A DNA stretch of 64,000 nucleotides, taken from contig JAZPYO010000033.1 of the NCBI GenBank assembly GCA_045544195.1, positions 32,344 through 96,343 on the forward strand. Direction: 5' to 3'. The notes beneath the pieces are model-generated. The model worked only from the letters and a program-made list of their open reading frames with translations. It did no database searches and was not told the DNA's origin. Source of the DNA: RGIG7213 sp045544195. GTDB lineage: Bacteria > Bacillota > Clostridia > Oscillospirales > CAG-272. Below are positions 18,230 through 26,967 of the stretch, piece by piece (within the stretch, counting starts at the first letter, position 1; each line of letters opens with the position of its first letter). A program made the translations under genes and the position numbers.

Positions 18230-19129
18230 TCAGTTTTCGCCGCCGTCATTCTTCTTTGCTTTTTTTCTGTTTTTTCTGCCGTTTTTGAACATTTCCCTGT
18301 CTATTGTTTTTTTCACATTTGTAACGAGGAGCGACGCAAGCTGATTTGACAGTGAATTGTAATCAAGATTTCTTTTCAATTCTCCGTTGAGAGCCATGGA
18401 TATCGTGCCTGTTTCTTCACTTACTACTATTATTATGGCATCGCTGTTTTCGCTCATTCCGATAGCCGCCCTGTGACGTGTTCCGAGATCGGCAACTATG
18501 TCCTCTCTCGTAGAAAGAGGCAAAAAGCAGCCCGCGGCACATATTCTTGTGCCTGTTATCACCATTGCTCCGTCGTGAAGCGATGCCTTATTGAAGAATA
18601 TGTTCTTTATAAGCATTGAGTTGATATTTGCGTTTATGACAGTACCCGTCTTTATTATGTCGCCGAGCTTTGTCGTTCTTTCTATAACGATAAGCGCGCC
18701 CGTTTTTGTCTTAGCCATATCGCACACAGCATCGCAAATGTTCTTTATCGCCGAATATATTTCTGTATTAGTCTTCGTTTCGGTAATGTTCTTAAGGCTT
18801 TTCAGCGGCTCGCCACCAACCTTCTCAAGCGCTGAGCGTATCTCAGGCTGAAACAGTATCATAAGCGCGATTATTCCGACCTGGAATATATTTGACAAAA
18901 CGAACCGCAATGCGTTCATATTGGCAAATTCACTGACGAGAAACACGAGCAGTAAGAACAGCACGCCTGCCGCCAGCTTACCTGCCCTGCGTCCTCTTAT
19001 AAATTTGTAGAGCTGGTAAAGCAAAAACGCCACAAGAGCGACATCTATGTAATCCACGACCGACATTGAACGAACCTGTGCCCATAATGCAGAAACGCCT
19101 TGATTGAATGCATCGATAAAATCTGTCAT
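18230..19129 (-). CDS. cdaA: Membrane diadenylate cyclase CdaA
   Basis: 299 residues. Three hydrophobic helices fill residues 28–95 and a DAC domain follows. Catalytic motifs are intact: SLHDGAMVI with DGA at 186–188 and LGTRHRAAIG with RHR at 218–220. It condenses two ATP to cyclic di-AMP, which controls potassium, osmolytes and wall homeostasis. First gene of the cdaA–cdaR–FAD dehydrogenase run; no gene lies upstream on this strand for 335 bases. Confidence 0.95.
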   Translation of the reverse strand: MTDFIDAFNQGVSALWAQVRSMSVVDYIDVALVAFLLYQLYKFIRGRRAGKLAAGVLFLLLVFLVSEFANMNALRFVLSNIFQVGIIALMILFQPEIRSALEKVGGEPLKSLKNITETKTNTEIYSAIKNICDAVCDMAKTKTGALIVIERTTKLGDIIKTGTVINANINSMLIKNIFFNKASLHDGAMVITGTRICAAGCFLPLSTREDIVADLGTRHRAAIGMSENSDAIIIVVSEETGTISMALNGELKRNLDYNSLSNQLASLLVTNVKKTIDREMFKNGRKNRKKAKKNDGGEN

Positions 19130-19464
19130 ATAGCCTCCGAAATAAAACAGTAGTATATTTTATAATATCACATATAGAAATTCAAATCAATTAATAAATA
19201 ATAAATATTCTAATAATTAATGTATAACCGCATTTTTTTCGCATTCGGTTGATTTTTTTAAGAATTTGTGATATTATATCCGTAATATCAACGATATTCA
19301 ATAAAAATTGACGGACAGTTGAGCTTTTGTTGAAGATAGCGATCTATAATTCTTCTTGAAGATGTTCGTCTTTTTATGATAAAATAACATTTCAACAACA
19401 TTATTTCAACAAGATCTAAAAATTCAAGGTGTAGTATTTTGGTGACAGGCAAGGAGGAATACTG
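19130..19464. other. Gene-free divergent region between cdaA and the response regulator
   Basis: 335 AT-rich bases without a credible gene. It must hold the cdaA promoter on the minus strand and holds a three-repeat operator and -10 for the rightward response-regulator gene (19308–19350). Inverted copies of the TTGAA core also occur at about 19392–19412 (TTTCAACAACATTATTTCAA), closer to the gene. The ribosome site AAGGAGG at 19451–19457 precedes ATG 19465. Confidence 0.7.
19308..19350 (+). promoter_or_regulatory. Triple 11-bp direct repeat operator with -10 (response regulator promoter)
   Basis: TTGACG at 19308, TTGAGC at 19319 and TTGAAG at 19330 are spaced exactly 11 bp apart, one helical turn, and a TATAAT lies at 19345–19350. 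The last repeat begins 15 bases before the -10. There is no separate -35 consensus in the proper place, as in promoters activated by OmpR/PhoB-type regulators bound to tandem 11-bp repeats. The same geometry recurs at 21199–21241, so autoregulation by the adjacent regulator is inferred. Confidence 0.65.
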
Positions 19465-20136
19465 ATGTTTCAGATACTGATCGCAGAGGATGACCGCGAG
19501 CTTCGCCAGCTTTTCGGTCACGTGCTTATAAAAAACGGTTATTCCGTAACGGGCGTTTCAAACGGAAAGGAAGCCCTTGACGCAATTGACCGTGAAAGAT
19601 TTGATCTAATAATATCGGACATTATGATGCCGATAATAGACGGGTATGAGCTTGTTCGCATGCTCAGGGAATGCAACGATACAACACCCGTTTTAATGAT
19701 AACGGCAAAGGACGCATTTGACGATATGCAGAAGGGCTTTTTATCGGGCAGCGACGACTATATGATAAAGCCCGTAAATGTCAACGAGATGCTTCTGAGG
19801 GTCAGCGCCCTGCTCCGCAGAGCAAAAATGATAAGCGAACGGAAGCAAACAATAGGAAACACCACAATGGAATACGATTCGCTCACGGTAATAACCGGAA
19901 ACGAAAGGACTGTGCTTCCGCAAAAGGAATTTATGCTCTTATACAAAATGTCCTCTTATCCGGGCAAGATATTCACACGTCAGCAGCTTATGGACGATAT
20001 ATGGGGGTACGATTCCGAAACGGATACTCACACAGTTGAGGTACATATAGGCAGGCTCAGGGAAAAATTCAAAAACAACAACGATTTCAAGATCGTAACC
20101 ATGCGCGGAGTCGGATACAAGGTGGTAAAGATGTAA
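19465..20136 (+). CDS. OmpR/PhoB-family response regulator
   Basis: 223 residues. Receiver domain at 1–118 with acidic pair AEDD (8–10), phospho-acceptor Asp52 in ISDIMMP, and the T/K pair in MITAKD; winged-helix DNA-binding domain at about 130–223 ending in GRLREKFKNNN and MRGVGYKVV. Preceded by AAGGAGG. Its stop overlaps the kinase start by one base (TAATG), so the pair is one operon. The operator triplets in front of this gene and in front of the lipid kinase are its likely targets. Confidence 0.93.
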   Translation: MFQILIAEDDRELRQLFGHVLIKNGYSVTGVSNGKEALDAIDRERFDLIISDIMMPIIDGYELVRMLRECNDTTPVLMITAKDAFDDMQKGFLSGSDDYMIKPVNVNEMLLRVSALLRRAKMISERKQTIGNTTMEYDSLTVITGNERTVLPQKEFMLLYKMSSYPGKIFTRQQLMDDIWGYDSETDTHTVEVHIGRLREKFKNNNDFKIVTMRGVGYKVVKM

Positions 20137-21182
20137 TGCCGAAGAATAAAACGAAGAAAAAGAAGGAAAAACGAACGCCGGGACTAAGAATAACGCTGTG
20201 GTTCACGCTCATAGTAATGCTTGAAATACTTGCAACGGTATGGATGGCAGCGCCTTTGTCAGAGTTTCTCGGAGAAAAATCGGACGTTAACTATTCTGTA
20301 TGGCTGTGCTTGATAAGCATCTCCGTCGGATTTGTTTTTGCGTATTTCGTTAACGGCGCTATATTGCGCCCTATCAGCCGCTTGAGCGATGCTATGTCAA
20401 AGGTGGCATCGGGTGATTTCGGCATACGGCTTGAAGCTCCGAAAACCATAAAGATCAAGGAGATAAAAAATACATACGAAAGCTTTAATCTGATGTCAGC
20501 AGAGCTGAGTGCGACAGAAATTCTGCAAACGGATTTCGTGTCGAATGTTTCACACGAAATCAAGACCCCTGTTAACGCTATAGAGGGATATGCCGCTTTA
20601 CTGCAAAACGAGGATAATACCCAACAGATGCAAAAGGAATATATTGATAAGATACTGTTCAACACGCGCCGTTTATCCGAGCTTGTCGGCAACATTCTCC
20701 TTTTGTCAAAGCTCGAAAACAGCGCAATACAGACAAGCTGCACACACTTTCGCTTAGATGAACAGATCCGCCGTTCAATAATGCTTTTAGAGCCGAAATG
20801 GACAGAAAAGGAAACGGAATTTGATGTGGAGATGGACAGCATTACCGTATATGCAAACGACGGGCTTCTTTTTCACGTATGGAACAATCTTATAGATAAT
20901 GCGATAAAATTTTCTCCCTCGGGAGAGCTTATCACAATTCGTCTGACACGTACAGAGCAGTATGCAGTTTTCACTATAGAGGACAACGGAGACGGAATTT
21001 CAGAGGAAGCAAAAAAGCATATTTTCGATAAATTCTATCAAGGCGACAGCTCTCACAAGGATAACGGAAACGGTCTTGGGCTTGCATTGGTGAAGAAAAT
21101 ACTGTCGGTTGCAAACGGTGAGATAACAGTTGAAAATCTCTCGCCAAAAGGGTGCAGATTTACGGTAAATCTGCCGCTTTGA
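20136..21182 (+). CDS. Sensor histidine kinase with a very short extracytoplasmic loop
   Basis: 348 residues. A basic N-terminus is followed by two transmembrane helices (about 20–42 and 56–78) separated by only about 13–15 residues, then a HAMP-like linker, the HisKA box VSNVSHEIKTPVNAI (phospho-His near 145) and the ATPase boxes NNLIDNAIKFSP, EDNGDGIS and GLGLALVKK. The small loop leaves almost no sensor domain outside, the layout of intramembrane-sensing kinases that respond to membrane or wall stress; that role is inferred. Confidence 0.92.
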   Translation: MPKNKTKKKKEKRTPGLRITLWFTLIVMLEILATVWMAAPLSEFLGEKSDVNYSVWLCLISISVGFVFAYFVNGAILRPISRLSDAMSKVASGDFGIRLEAPKTIKIKEIKNTYESFNLMSAELSATEILQTDFVSNVSHEIKTPVNAIEGYAALLQNEDNTQQMQKEYIDKILFNTRRLSELVGNILLLSKLENSAIQTSCTHFRLDEQIRRSIMLLEPKWTEKETEFDVEMDSITVYANDGLLFHVWNNLIDNAIKFSPSGELITIRLTRTEQYAVFTIEDNGDGISEEAKKHIFDKFYQGDSSHKDNGNGLGLALVKKILSVANGEITVENLSPKGCRFTVNLPL

Positions 21183-21198
21183 CATTTTTCAACAAAAA

Positions 21199-21241
21199 TT
21201 GAGCTTTAATTGAGGTTAGGTTGAGGTTGCGGATATATACT
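21199..21241 (+). promoter_or_regulatory. Triple 11-bp direct repeat operator with -10 (lipid kinase promoter)
   Basis: TTGAGC at 21199, TTGAGG at 21210 and TTGAGG at 21221 are 11 bp apart, followed by TATACT at 21236–21241. The distance from the last repeat to the -10 (15 bases) is identical to that in the response-regulator promoter at 19308–19350. Two independent matches with the same spacing argue for a common activator site rather than chance. Confidence 0.68.
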
Positions 21242-21273
21242 TATTCGATATTTTTAATAAGGTGGGGACTGCC

Positions 21274-22167
21274 GTGAATAAGTACTATATAATCTACAAT
21301 CCCTTAGCATGCGGAAATACCGCTTACGAAAAGGCGCTTGCTCTGTGTGACGAGCTTAAAGCAGAGGGCATTGCCGATATGACCAAAATAACGAATTACG
21401 AGGCATTTCTTTCAGACAAGACCGACTGCAGCATCGTTGTGTGCGGCGGCGACGGCACTTTGCATCGCTTTGCGAACGATATATGTCACATCAACTTTCC
21501 GAATGATATTTACTACTGCGCATCCGGCACGGGAAACGATTTTTACAGAGAATTTGAAAGCGATGAAAAGCTACTCTGTGTAACGCAGTATCTGTGCGAT
21601 CTTCCCGTTTGTCACGTCAACGGCACTGTGCGTCATTTTATAAACGGAGTAGGATACGGCATTGACGGCTACTGCTGTGAGGTCGGAGACAAGCTCCGCG
21701 CCCTTTCAAAGCCCGTAAACTACGGAAAAATAGCGATAAAGGGTCTGCTGTATGCCTTCAGGCCCGTCAGCGCAACCGTCACCGTTGACGGTGAAAAATA
21801 CGAATTCAGGAACGTATGGATAGCCCCGACTATGCACGGAAAATACTATGGGGGCGGTATGATACCTACGCCTGAGCAATCACGCACAGATCCTGACAAT
21901 ATGCTTTCCGTGTGCGTTTTTCATCGCAGAAGCAGGATCAAAACGCTTATGATGTTCCCTTCTATTTTCAAGGGAGAGCACATAAAATACAAAAAGAATG
22001 TACAGGTCCTGAAGGGCAAATGCATCAACGTTAAATTCAACAGATCGTGCTCTATGCAGATAGACGGAGAAACTTATCTGAATATCAACGAGTACGATGC
22101 ATACGGAAGCGGCTGTGCTGAATATAAAGCGTCGGTAGTGAATAAAAACATGGTCTTCACAAAATAA
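21274..22167 (+). CDS. Diacylglycerol kinase family lipid kinase (YegS/DgkB-like)
   Basis: 297 residues from GTG 21274. An in-frame GTG at 21262 would overlap the ribosome site AAGGTGGGG (21259–21267), so the later GTG is chosen. Motifs: IIYNPLACGN, VVCGGDGTLHRFAND (the GGDGT nucleotide loop) and ASGTGNDFYRE. The family phosphorylates diacylglycerol or related lipids, recycling membrane lipid to phosphatidate. The preceding triple-repeat promoter links it to the two-component system, and PlsY follows, so the group acts on membrane phospholipid supply. Confidence 0.87.
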   Translation: MNKYYIIYNPLACGNTAYEKALALCDELKAEGIADMTKITNYEAFLSDKTDCSIVVCGGDGTLHRFANDICHINFPNDIYYCASGTGNDFYREFESDEKLLCVTQYLCDLPVCHVNGTVRHFINGVGYGIDGYCCEVGDKLRALSKPVNYGKIAIKGLLYAFRPVSATVTVDGEKYEFRNVWIAPTMHGKYYGGGMIPTPEQSRTDPDNMLSVCVFHRRSRIKTLMMFPSIFKGEHIKYKKNVQVLKGKCINVKFNRSCSMQIDGETYLNINEYDAYGSGCAEYKASVVNKNMVFTK

Positions 22168-22225
22168 TGATATTATGGCAGCCGCGATCGAAGGCGCAAA
22201 AAACACGAAAGGAGAAATAACAGCT

Positions 22226-22849
22226 ATGCAATATGCGCTCTGCATTCTTTCTGGATATATTATAGGATCGTTCAATCCGTCATACATCGTTGGAATGCTC
22301 AAGGGAAAGGATATTCGCTTCTCAGGCTCAGGCAATGCAGGCGCATCAAACGCCCTGCTGCATTTCGGCAAGGGGATAGGCATTTTATGCGCAATATGCG
22401 ATATCTTGAAAGCGTGTCTTGTTGTATGGCTGTGCAGATATATTTTCTCTGATATAAGCTCTGCCGGCATAATAGGCGGATGCGCTTGTATTCTCGGTCA
22501 CATTTTCCCGTTTTATATGGGCTTTAAAGGCGGAAAGGGACTTGCCTGCTACGGAGGACTCGTTTTAATGTTCGACTGGCGTGTATTTCTTATTTTCCTG
22601 TCACTTGAGCTGATCGTCGTATTCATAACTGACTATATATGCTTTGTTCCGATAACAGCGTGTGTTACATTTCCGATCGTATACGCCGTTATGACACATA
22701 ACATTGTCGGAGCTGCGTTTCTTTTTGCCGTAGCGCCCGTTATACTTTACAAGCATCTCATAAACATAAAAAGAATAAAAAACGGAACAGAAGCAAAATT
22801 CAGGGAATCGCTTTTCAAAAAAGGCTCTAAAGGTCAAAGCACCGAATAA
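22226..22849 (+). CDS. plsY: Acyl-phosphate:glycerol-3-phosphate acyltransferase PlsY
   Basis: 207 residues from ATG 22226, chosen over an upstream in-frame ATG at 22175 because the membrane protein begins with MQYALCILSGYIIGSFNPSY and AAAGGAG lies at 22208–22214. Conserved PlsY loops are FSGSGNAGASNALLHFGKG, GHIFPFYMGFKGGKG and a late loop near HLINIKRIKNG, with about five transmembrane helices. It transfers an acyl group from acyl-phosphate to glycerol-3-phosphate, the first acylation in phospholipid synthesis. 58 bases after the lipid kinase; a terminator follows. Confidence 0.9.
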   Translation: MQYALCILSGYIIGSFNPSYIVGMLKGKDIRFSGSGNAGASNALLHFGKGIGILCAICDILKACLVVWLCRYIFSDISSAGIIGGCACILGHIFPFYMGFKGGKGLACYGGLVLMFDWRVFLIFLSLELIVVFITDYICFVPITACVTFPIVYAVMTHNIVGAAFLFAVAPVILYKHLINIKRIKNGTEAKFRESLFKKGSKGQSTE

Positions 22850-22850
22850 A

Positions 22851-22876
22851 AACGCATTTCATATGCGTTTTTTCTT
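22851..22876 (+). terminator. Terminator after plsY
   Basis: AACGCAT (22851–22857) pairs with ATGCGTT (22863–22869) around a 5-base loop and is followed by TTTTTCTTTTT. Confidence 0.8.
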
Positions 22877-22907
22877 TTTATAAAAGGTATTATTCATAAT
22901 CTACGGC

Positions 22908-22936
22908 TTGAAATATTTCATTTCATATGTTATAAT
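22908..22936 (+). promoter_or_regulatory. Promoter of the rimM operon
   Basis: TTGAAA at 22908–22913 and TATAAT at 22931–22936 are 17 bases apart and lie 49 bases ahead of the rimM ATG, just past the plsY terminator. Confidence 0.75.
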
Positions 22937-22984
22937 GCTTTTAATTACGGTCTTAAGCGACTTCTGAAAGGAGTACCGTTTTCA

Positions 22985-23488
22985 ATGAGAAAGCTATCTG
23001 AATATATACAGATCGGCAGAATTACAAATACACACGGAATAAAGGGTGAAATGAAGGTCGAATACTGGATGGATTCACCACAGGACTTTTTATCTCTCCG
23101 CACAGTATATCTTGAGGACGGATGTGCCTTGAATATACTTTCGTCAAGAAATGCCAACAAATTCGCAGTTGTATTATTTGAAGGGATAACCGATCCTGAA
23201 AAGGGCGCACATCTCAAGGGAAGATCACTTTATGCAAAGCGGTCTGATCTGAGGCTTGAGCAAGGCAGCTATTTTCTGTGCGATCTTATCGGTCTGCCCG
23301 TTTTTGATGTTGACACAGAAGAGCGCGTCGGATGTGTGACGGACATTCTTGAAAAGCCGTCGTCATACGTTTATACCGTCAAAACGGAAAACGGTGAATT
23401 TCTCGTTCCCGCAATTGACGAGTTCATCAAAAGAGTCGATATAGAAAACGGCGTTTACATAAAGGTAATACCGGGGTTATTGGAATGA
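22985..23488 (+). CDS. rimM: 16S rRNA processing protein RimM
   Basis: 167 residues. N-terminal RimM barrel with IQIGRITNTHGIKGEMKVE and C-terminal PRC-barrel with DLIGLPVFDVDTEERVG and FLVPAIDEFIKRVD. It helps mature the 30S subunit head. Start at ATG 22985 after GAAAGGAG. The stop overlaps trmD by four bases. The usual upstream partner rpsP is not here. Confidence 0.94.
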   Translation: MRKLSEYIQIGRITNTHGIKGEMKVEYWMDSPQDFLSLRTVYLEDGCALNILSSRNANKFAVVLFEGITDPEKGAHLKGRSLYAKRSDLRLEQGSYFLCDLIGLPVFDVDTEERVGCVTDILEKPSSYVYTVKTENGEFLVPAIDEFIKRVDIENGVYIKVIPGLLE

Positions 23489-24198
23489 GAATAGATATAA
23501 TGACGCTGTTCCCCGAGGCGCTTGATGCGTTTATGTCAGAAAGCATAATCGGCAGGGCAAGGCAGTCGGGAAAGGTGCAGATGCATTTTCATAACATCCG
23601 CGATCATTCGCAGGATAAGCACCGCCGCGTTGACGATACGCCGTATGGCGGCGGAATGGGTATGCTTATGGCTGCCCCGCCGATATACAACTGCTACAAT
23701 GCAATATGCAGTCAGATGCCGAAGGACATAAATCGGAGAGTCGTTTATATGTCTCCGGGCGGAAAAACACTTGATCACAAAAAGGTAAAGCAATTATCCG
23801 AATACGAAAACCTCATAATACTGTGCGGTCATTACGAGGGCGTTGACGAAAGGATCATACAGACGATAGTTGACGAGGAGATATCAATAGGCGATTACGT
23901 GCTTACGGGCGGCGAATTGCCTGCATGCGTTCTTGCCGATTGCGTTTGTCGGCTTCTTCCCGGAGTGCTGTCTGACAAGGAATGCTATGAGGATGAAAGC
24001 TTTGCAAGCGGTTTGTTGGAGTATCCGCAATATACAAGGCCTTATGAATTTCTCGGGATGAAGGTTCCCGACGTTCTCATATCGGGAAATCACGCAAAAA
24101 TAGCTGAATTCAGATACAATGCATCGTACGAAAAAACATTGAAGGTACGTCCTGATCTGATACAGCAGCTCAACGAAAAGAAAGAAGACGATCAATGA
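23485..24198 (+). CDS. trmD: tRNA (guanine-37-N1)-methyltransferase TrmD
   Basis: 237 residues. SPOUT-class knot motifs MSPGGKTLDHKK, LCGHYEGVDER and DYVLTGGELPACVL are all present; N-terminal MRIDIMTLFPEAL is standard. It methylates G37 of tRNAs to prevent frameshifting. Overlaps rimM and the following membrane protein by four bases each (ATGA), so all three are coupled. Confidence 0.96.
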   Translation: MRIDIMTLFPEALDAFMSESIIGRARQSGKVQMHFHNIRDHSQDKHRRVDDTPYGGGMGMLMAAPPIYNCYNAICSQMPKDINRRVVYMSPGGKTLDHKKVKQLSEYENLIILCGHYEGVDERIIQTIVDEEISIGDYVLTGGELPACVLADCVCRLLPGVLSDKECYEDESFASGLLEYPQYTRPYEFLGMKVPDVLISGNHAKIAEFRYNASYEKTLKVRPDLIQQLNEKKEDDQ

Positions 24199-26039
24199 AC
24201 AACGCAAGGGTTCAGAAGAAAAAACAGCGAAATGCGGGACCTGGCATCATATTCACTCTTTTGTATTCGCTGTACGCATATCTTTATAAAAAAGCAAAAA
24301 CCTCTCTTGCCTCGGGAATAATGTGCACATACGATAAAACCGAGGAACGCTTTTCCGCAGGTGCGATAAAAGCGCTGAAGGACCGTTTTTTGCCGAGTGA
24401 CAAGATACTTTCCGCAAGACGAAAAATTTCCAAGCATCTGTGCCGCAATATCTTATCAGGCTTTACCACACGAATTATCGGAAGTATCGTTGCCTGCCGA
24501 TGCCGCGACATCGGAATATTTATGCTTTCGTTCGGTATATATTCAGTCTTATCGTGCGCTATCAAGCCGTATATATTTTCCGCGCCGTTTGACTACATAT
24601 CATTGGCGTTAAGCATTCTTTGCATTTTGCTTTCAGTGCCGATGATATGTCAGAAGGTATCCTTCGGTGATTTTGCAACGCATAACAGACCGCTGAGATT
24701 TGTCGTTTTTGATATGTTCGGCGCAAGAGATTACGAAATATACAGCGCGCGCGCAAAGCAAGCCCCGTCGGGCGTTTCCATAATACTCGGTATGCTTTTG
24801 GGGCTTTGCAGTCTGTTTACAGCAACGCATACGGTCATCGGTATATTCTTATCACTTCTTGCAGCTGTCGCCATTTTACGCATGCCTGAGGTGGGAGTCG
24901 TTATACTGCTTTTGATATTTCCCTTCGTAAGATCTGAAATACTGTTTTTAGCAGCTTCTTTGTCGCTTGTCTCATACGTATTCAAGGTATTACAGCTCAA
25001 GCGCACCTTGAAATTCACATACAGCGATTTCTGGGTGCTTTTGCTTGCATTGTGCGTTCTGTTCGGAGGCATCGTATCTCCCGGCGGCTCAACAGGTCTT
25101 TCTTACGCTTTGTATATGTGCGTGGGCATACTTTGTCTGTTTCTTTCAAAAAATCTTATGCGTAGCTTTGAGTGGATAAAGCGATGCTTTATGACGTGCA
25201 TTTTATCATTGACTTTAACATGCCTTTATTCTGTTGTGTCGATCATAACGGCAGGAGAGCACGGTATAATACGCTCGGTGATCGCATGTGCCGTAACGGG
25301 TGTAAGCTCTGTATTTCAGACTAACGCCCAATTTGCAGTGTATATTGCTGCTATTCTTCCGTTTGTTATGCTGATTTCGACGCTTAACAAAAAAGGTAAA
25401 AACGTATACTACACAGTTATACTTCTTGCCGTTATTTCGCTTATATTTACATTTTCGGCAGGCGGATATATAACAGCGGGAGCGATCATATGCCTGTTTC
25501 TGTTCACAAGAAACGAAAGAACATTTGCGCGGGGTATTATCGGTTTTTTCCCCGTTGTTGCCTGCATTACAATATTTGCGCAGTTCAAGGGTACGAGCCT
25601 TTTTCAAACATTTCTCAGCGGCATAGATCTTGCAAGCGCCAATGCCGATGCAATTAAAAATATACTGTCATATCCGCTCGGAGGTACAGGAATAACCGAC
25701 GCGAGCGTTACCGATGCGTCATTTTATCTTATATTCGCTGAAGCGCTCGGTATTCCGTGTCTTATTCTTTTCATCTCTGTTGCATTCAGATTTTTCAGAA
25801 TATGCTTAACATCGCTTCACGGCGGCTTCACGGGATTTGCAACATCCGACGTTTCGCCGTATATAATCGCGCCGATAATGTCAATAATCTCTATGCTGAT
25901 ATACGGAGCACTGTCGGGCATCATATTCAGCGGAGATCACCTTATGCTTATGTTTCTCATCATGGGACTCGGCGAGGGGATAGCCGATTTTTCAAAGGAA
26001 GACGCCCTTCTGGCATCGGGCTTCGGTCTTTCGGTGTAA
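24195..26039 (+). CDS. Large polytopic membrane protein, O-antigen ligase-like
   Basis: 614 residues with a basic N-terminal cytoplasmic region (1–105) and about 11–13 hydrophobic helices from 110 to 590. A hydrophilic loop around 450–490 lies between late helices, and the sequence near GGTGITDASVTDASFYLIF resembles the region before the last helices of Wzy/O-antigen ligase-like proteins. That family polymerises or ligates lipid-linked glycans. The match is by overall layout and weak motifs, so the function is tentative. Co-translated with trmD (ATGA overlap) and followed by two small single-helix proteins. Confidence 0.6.
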   Translation: MNNARVQKKKQRNAGPGIIFTLLYSLYAYLYKKAKTSLASGIMCTYDKTEERFSAGAIKALKDRFLPSDKILSARRKISKHLCRNILSGFTTRIIGSIVACRCRDIGIFMLSFGIYSVLSCAIKPYIFSAPFDYISLALSILCILLSVPMICQKVSFGDFATHNRPLRFVVFDMFGARDYEIYSARAKQAPSGVSIILGMLLGLCSLFTATHTVIGIFLSLLAAVAILRMPEVGVVILLLIFPFVRSEILFLAASLSLVSYVFKVLQLKRTLKFTYSDFWVLLLALCVLFGGIVSPGGSTGLSYALYMCVGILCLFLSKNLMRSFEWIKRCFMTCILSLTLTCLYSVVSIITAGEHGIIRSVIACAVTGVSSVFQTNAQFAVYIAAILPFVMLISTLNKKGKNVYYTVILLAVISLIFTFSAGGYITAGAIICLFLFTRNERTFARGIIGFFPVVACITIFAQFKGTSLFQTFLSGIDLASANADAIKNILSYPLGGTGITDASVTDASFYLIFAEALGIPCLILFISVAFRFFRICLTSLHGGFTGFATSDVSPYIIAPIMSIISMLIYGALSGIIFSGDHLMLMFLIMGLGEGIADFSKEDALLASGFGLSV

Positions 26040-26050
26040 TGGGGGATACT

Positions 26051-26479
26051 ATGAAAAAATACAGATTTAACTGCTTCGATGCAATTATAATTTTATCAGT
26101 GCTTCTTACTGCATTTGCCGCATCTGCTCTTTCGCTCGCTTATCAAAGCACTACGAAAACAGTTCCGATAGAATATACGCTGGTAATTGAAAATGCGCCC
26201 GATTACCTTTCCGATACATTTGTTTGCGGAGAGGAGCTGTACGGCGCTCAGGGCGAGCTTATAGGCAGGCTCACAAGAGTTTCGATGTCCGATCTGTCAA
26301 ACGGGAACGGAAGCATCGTTCTGTGTGTTGAGGCGGATGCCGTTGACAAGACAGACCGGCTCACCGTTGGAAAATCGTCAATAGCCGTCGGAAAAAGCAT
26401 AAAAATAAACACACGCACATCAAAAGCCGACGCACTTTGTGTGGAGCTTAAAACCGAAACGCAGGAGGCAGCAGAATGA
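26051..26479 (+). CDS. DUF4330-like single-pass membrane protein, first copy
   Basis: 142 residues from ATG 26051 (GGGGG at 26041–26045 lies five bases upstream of it). A short basic N-terminus, FNCFDAIIILSVLLTAFAAS as an uncleaved signal-anchor, then an extracytoplasmic beta-rich domain beginning VPIEYTLVIENAPDYL. This resembles DUF4330, a family of unknown function often found next to glycan export genes. Only 11 bases after the O-antigen-ligase-like gene and overlapping the next paralogue by four bases. Confidence 0.7.
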   Translation: MKKYRFNCFDAIIILSVLLTAFAASALSLAYQSTTKTVPIEYTLVIENAPDYLSDTFVCGEELYGAQGELIGRLTRVSMSDLSNGNGSIVLCVEADAVDKTDRLTVGKSSIAVGKSIKINTRTSKADALCVELKTETQEAAE

Positions 26480-26967
26480 AGCAAAGGATCAAATTCAACG
26501 TATACGACATTCTCATCATACTCTTTATACTTTTATGCATTACAGGGATAATATTCAGAAGCTCTATTGCAGGCGCGGTATCGTCTGCCGTATATGACGA
26601 TGAGGTAAGAATACATTTTACCGTTTCACAGGCTGACGACAGCATTATTTCATCTATAAACGCCGGTGACATATTTTATCTTGAAAACGGTGCAAAATTC
26701 GGTATGCTGATGGAGGGATATACATACAGCAATGCCTTAACGCATACGTTTGACAAAAACGGCAAGCTGTCAACAGATCAGTCAAATGCTCTTTACGAAA
26801 TAAGCGGAGTCTTCAGCGTAACGGGCAGAGTGACCGAAAACGGTTTTATATGCTCAACGGAAAAGCTCTATATCAATTCCGAGCTTACAGTGCATTCAAA
26901 GCTCGCCTCATTCACTCTGACAGTAACAGAAATTGAGAACATTTCAGCGCCCGACACCGTACAATAA
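26476..26967 (+). CDS. DUF4330-like single-pass membrane protein, second copy
   Basis: 163 residues. Same plan as the preceding gene: FNVYDILIILFILLCITGII anchor at about 7–28, then an outside domain with VRIHFTVSQADDSIISSINAGD. The two share the FNxxDxxIIL opening and are probable diverged duplicates. The start overlaps the previous stop (ATGA). Last gene of the rimM–trmD run; the next gene has its own promoter. Function unknown, probably envelope-related from the neighbouring ligase-like protein. Confidence 0.7.
   Translation: MKQRIKFNVYDILIILFILLCITGIIFRSSIAGAVSSAVYDDEVRIHFTVSQADDSIISSINAGDIFYLENGAKFGMLMEGYTYSNALTHTFDKNGKLSTDQSNALYEISGVFSVTGRVTENGFICSTEKLYINSELTVHSKLASFTLTVTEIENISAPDTVQ

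Noticed and set aside
25757..26479. 240-codon reading for the first DUF4330-like gene
   Set aside because: Its first 98 codons overlap the ligase-like gene in another frame; ATG 26051 with an upstream purine-rich site gives the real protein.
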